Shown here piece after piece: positions 61,679 through 64,000 of a stretch of DNA of 64,000 nucleotides. The stretch comes from Eukaryota sp. TZLM1-RC. Lineage: Eukaryota; Metamonada: BaSk clade. Numbering within the stretch: the stretch's first letter is position 1; every line of letters starts with the position of its first letter. Both the position numbers and the translations under genes were made by a program. The DNA lies in NCBI GenBank assembly GCA_040285825.1, contig JAUPSS010000002.1, forward strand, positions 3,658,001 to 3,722,000. Reading direction: 5' to 3'. The notes under the pieces were generated by a model. The model searched no databases, was not told the origin of the DNA, and worked only from the letters and a program-made list of their open reading frames with translations.

Positions 61679-62631
61679 TTCATAGTGACAACGGTCCTGA
61701 GTTCTCTAAAGCTGTCTTCGACGCTCTATGTGAGTTTTTGGGCACAGAGGTCTCAAAGTCCGTCCCTCACTTCTCTCAGTCCAACGGTTTAGTCGAACGC
61801 CGTCACCGTGACATTTTGCAGAATTTGAGGAAGCTGCTCGTAGATTTTAACGCCTACGACGCATGGTCAGAGTACATACCCTATGTACAATTGTTAATCA
61901 ACTCATCCAAGAGTTCGATTACAGGTTACTCACCATACGAGCTCATGTTTGGTTCAGATTTTAGCCCAAGAGCTGACCCCGGCAAAATCATAGAGACCCT
62001 CGAAAGCTCAACGTCTGAATCAACCTACATCAACAACATTCAATCCAAATTTGCCAGATTGAAGAAGAAACAGGAGGAAGCAGAGCTCCGTCAAGCTTCC
62101 AAGGCTCCTCCTCGTGATTCCCAAATCGAAGCCAACCCTTTCTCTCCTGGCCAATTGGTAAAACGAGCTTCGTCTTCCACTGCTAAGTTACATGGTAACT
62201 ACAAAGGACCATTCTTAGTTATCGACACACCCTCTACCTCCACAGCTGACATCAAGAACCTGTGTACTGGTATGGTTGTTAAAGCCAGTGTGAAGCACCT
62301 CCAACCTTGGCATTCCAGTTTACCAGTAGATGATGAATTTCACTCCTGGGTTGCTGCTGGCGATGCAGAAGAGCACGTGATCCAGAAAGTCCTCAGTCAG
62401 GATGGTGATTACTGTCAAGTCCAATGGCCTGGCAATCATATTACCACTGAGCTGGTTTCGACTGTTCAAAACACCTCTGCCTATAAAGAATTCTCCAAGT
62501 CTGTTTCTAATACTCGCTCTCGTCCTTCACGCCGTAAACGTCGTTCTGTTAATATTAACAATAATGTTAATCCAACTCCTATCAGGCCTCGACGCTCGAA
62601 AAGAAGAAAGGGCAGTGTTAGCCTTGGATAA
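61612..62631 (+). CDS. pol: Ty3 integrase, catalytic core end and C-terminus
   Basis: Continues NANLTADALIWKVCAIFG, then IVHSDNGPEFSKAV (second Asp) and SNGLVERRHRD (Glu). A C-terminal region follows with GPFLVIDTPST and a chromodomain-like segment (EEHVIQKVLSQDGDYCQVQW). A basic tail, RRKRRSVNINNN, leads to a stop inside the 3' LTR (62629-62631). Confidence 0.85.
   Translation, partial: NANLTADALIWKVCAIFGIPFIVHSDNGPEFSKAVFDALCEFLGTEVSKSVPHFSQSNGLVERRHRDILQNLRKLLVDFNAYDAWSEYIPYVQLLINSSKSSITGYSPYELMFGSDFSPRADPGKIIETLESSTSESTYINNIQSKFARLKKKQEEAELRQASKAPPRDSQIEANPFSPGQLVKRASSSTAKLHGNYKGPFLVIDTPSTSTADIKNLCTGMVVKASVKHLQPWHSSLPVDDEFHSWVAAGDAEEHVIQKVLSQDGDYCQVQWPGNHITTELVSTVQNTSAYKEFSKSVSNTRSRPSRRKRRSVNINNNVNPTPIRPRRSKRRKGSVSLG
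62598..62612 (+). other. polypurine tract of the Ty3 element
   Basis: GAAAAGAAGAAAGGG lies 3 bp before the 3' LTR, inside the coding tail. It is the expected plus-strand primer site. Confidence 0.7.
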
Positions 62632-62771
62632 TATTTATAATAGTTTATTTATAGTTTACTAATAGTATTTGTATTTATTGCGCCTATGCGCTTAAGTTTA
62701 GGGAAATCCTTATTTCCCTGTAATAAATTACATTTAAGGTATACTCAATGTCTAACCCCCACAGATCATCA
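62616..62771 (+). repeat. 3' LTR (156 bp)
   Basis: Appears identical to 55401-55556. It supplies the stop codon of the integrase frame and is followed by the AAAG duplication. Confidence 0.93.
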
Positions 62772-63010
62772 AAAGTTGCTATCCTTGTACGCTGAATCAC
62801 ATACTCACTAAGTCCGTTGTCCATTTGCTTTTCCCTACATGGCACGCTTACACCGCTTACTTTGTCTTTTTTGGATGATTTTGTTGAAATTGTGAAACAA
62901 TATACAATAAGAATTTGTTGACAAAATGTTTTGGCAGAACAGAATTGTGTTTTCAATTTTCAAGTCTTGTCCCCATATTATCTTTTGCATTACTATTACT
63001 TGATGAACAA
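62772..63010 (+). pseudogene. LINE endonuclease fragment interrupted by Ty3
   Basis: Encodes PFAFPYMARL, TLSFLDDFVEIVKQ and MFWQNRIVFSIFKS in broken frames, the C-terminal end of a family A-like LINE. Its upstream part appears to be the piece before 55400. Confidence 0.6.
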
Positions 63011-63131
63011 GTTTTTGCTGGCTCAGAACCAACAACTTATTTTCAATTATAGGATTGTATTTTGATAAATTTTCACACAATTTAAAACTGCCAAAAATTC
63101 CTCCCACATCCACTTAACAACAACATCTTGA

Positions 63132-63662
63132 ATGTTTGGATCCCTTTCCCAAAGAACTCCTGTACGTCGCTCTACTACACAGACTATTGGCTACCTTCGC
63201 CTTCAGAAAGATGTTGGTGAATTAGACCAACTGGATTGTAAGGATGTTACTTGGGATTGGCCGGATGCCAAGAACAAACCCATGGAGTTCAATGTCACTA
63301 TTTCTCCTCGCAACGGTATCTTCGCTGGTGGAGTCTTTCCCTTCTCCTTCAAAGTTTCAAGCGACTATCCCCACAAAGCACCTGAAGTTCGTTGTTTGCG
63401 GAAGATTTACCATCCCAATATTGACTTGGAAGGTCACGTCTGTCTCAACATCTTGCGTGAGGATTACAGACCAGTGTTAACCATAACCTCTATCATCCAT
63501 GGACTACGTTTCCTCTTCACTGAACCCAATCCCAACGACCCCCTCAATAGGGATGCTGCTGAGGATATGGTGCGCAGTATGGACTCGTTTAAGAACAATG
63601 TTAAACGTTCCATGCGTGGGGAGAGAGTTGGTAACGAGCGTTTTGATAGAGTTTTGCAGTAA
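63132..63662 (+). CDS. UBC12: NEDD8-conjugating enzyme UBC12 (UBE2M-like)
   Basis: A 176-residue E2 enzyme that accepts NEDD8 from its E1 and transfers it to cullins. The UBC fold shows FPFSFKVSSDYPHKAPEV, IYHPNIDLEGHVCLNILRED with the active-site Cys at about residue 104, and the UBC12 signature RPVLTITSIIHGL, FTEPNPNDPLN. The C-terminus VKRSMRGERVG also fits UBC12. The N-terminal tail is short (about 25 residues, YLRLQKDVGEL follows). No introns. The ATG at 63132 follows ACAACATCTTGA. LINE debris ends about 120 bp upstream. Confidence 0.93.
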   Translation: MFGSLSQRTPVRRSTTQTIGYLRLQKDVGELDQLDCKDVTWDWPDAKNKPMEFNVTISPRNGIFAGGVFPFSFKVSSDYPHKAPEVRCLRKIYHPNIDLEGHVCLNILREDYRPVLTITSIIHGLRFLFTEPNPNDPLNRDAAEDMVRSMDSFKNNVKRSMRGERVGNERFDRVLQ

Positions 63663-63894
63663 AGTTTATGTAATTTTTAGGTTTTGATCGGTGTTTCTTG
63701 TGTTTTGTAGCTATTGGCAGCAGGTAGTAGTAAACTATCTTTTCCAGTTTCAATGTTCTGTTTCTAACCCATATTCCCTTTTACACTCAGTGCATCCTTG
63801 TTGTTTATGAGGTTTTGATTTATCAGAAGAGTAATTTGCTAGGTATTATTTTTTTAAAAAAAACTGGAATATTTATTGAGATAAAAAAACCCAT

Positions 63895-64000
63895 CTAGAA
63901 ATCAATATCCTCCAAACAAGCGTCACTATTACTGAACCTACTCACAGCATTACGTTCATATTCTACACCAATAGCTAAAAGTGCCTTTGAAATCATTGTA
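63895..64000 (-). pseudogene. LINE family A, C-terminal end (continues beyond window)
   Basis: The minus strand reads MISKALLAIGVEYERNAV and ends CLEDIDF with a TAG (63895-63897), as in the 11.3-kb copy (KMISKALMSV, CFEDIDF). No break is visible in this part, so an intact copy is possible outside the window. Confidence 0.8.

Larger units (their letters stand above)
55401..62771 (+). mobile_element. Ty3-type LTR retrotransposon, 7.37 kb
   Basis: Two 156-bp direct repeats (TGTTAG...CATCA) flank gag, protease, reverse transcriptase, RNase H and integrase in Ty3/gypsy order. A 4-bp AAAG lies on both sides (55397-55400 and 62772-62775) as target duplication. A purine tract (62598-62612) precedes the 3' LTR. 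The LTRs appear identical, so the insertion is recent, yet the coding region is broken by one stop and four frame changes. Gag begins within the 5' LTR and the last frame ends within the 3' LTR. The GC content is higher than in the host DNA nearby. Confidence 0.93.

Noticed and set aside
1-64000. tRNA genes, rRNA and CRISPR arrays
   Set aside because: No tRNA B-box plus cloverleaf, rRNA-like or regularly spaced direct-repeat pattern was seen by eye.

Overview
The window is eukaryotic nuclear DNA from a gene-dense, AT-rich unicellular organism that uses the standard code (TAA, TAG and TGA all end recognisable genes). An IFT88 gene points to a flagellate or ciliate. GCN1, a UBC12-type NEDD8-conjugating enzyme, a Pumilio protein, an EMAPII-domain synthetase cofactor and a CATCHR-type tether subunit are ordinary eukaryotic housekeeping genes. 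Most genes lack introns, but three carry GT-AG introns of only 26-34 nt. I cannot name the organism; a protist (for example a metamonad-like flagellate) is a guess.

Layout. 1-1003: two Fanzor (eukaryotic TnpB-like) relics. 1128-3493: a 5'-truncated non-LTR retrotransposon inserted just before IFT88 (3501-5618). 5809-10215: a simple repeat and LINE fragments around a zinc-knuckle gene (8302-9165). 10426-14521: a small basic protein gene and a near full-length LINE (family A) with a restriction-like endonuclease. 14806-20930: an RRM/SR-like gene plus a Fanzor split by one LINE and abutted by another. 21388-30181: a coiled-coil gene divergent from GCN1. 30182-35165: LINE scraps, a three-exon secreted-protein gene and small genes. 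35192-39658: two NYN-domain genes flanking a transposase-like HTH fragment and a Fanzor copy. 41852-50432: a coiled-coil gene with two tiny introns, a small basic gene, an EMAPII protein, LINE fragments and a tether subunit. 50562-54628: a Pumilio gene, then a Fanzor relic and a PolB-exonuclease-like relic. 55401-62771: a Ty3-type LTR retrotransposon with identical 156-bp LTRs, itself inside LINE debris. 63132-63662: UBC12. The end of the window is the tail of another family A LINE.

The host genes share no obvious pathway. The most notable content is the mobile fraction: five Fanzor relics, three families of LINE with a restriction-like endonuclease, and one compact Ty3 element. Element 3' ends repeatedly lie less than about 160 bp upstream of a start codon, on the same strand (IFT88, zinc-knuckle, RRM, NYN2, Pumilio, UBC12). 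Several genes also share a motif that lies within a few bases of the ATG, suggesting very short 5' UTRs. I saw no tRNA, rRNA or CRISPR array.
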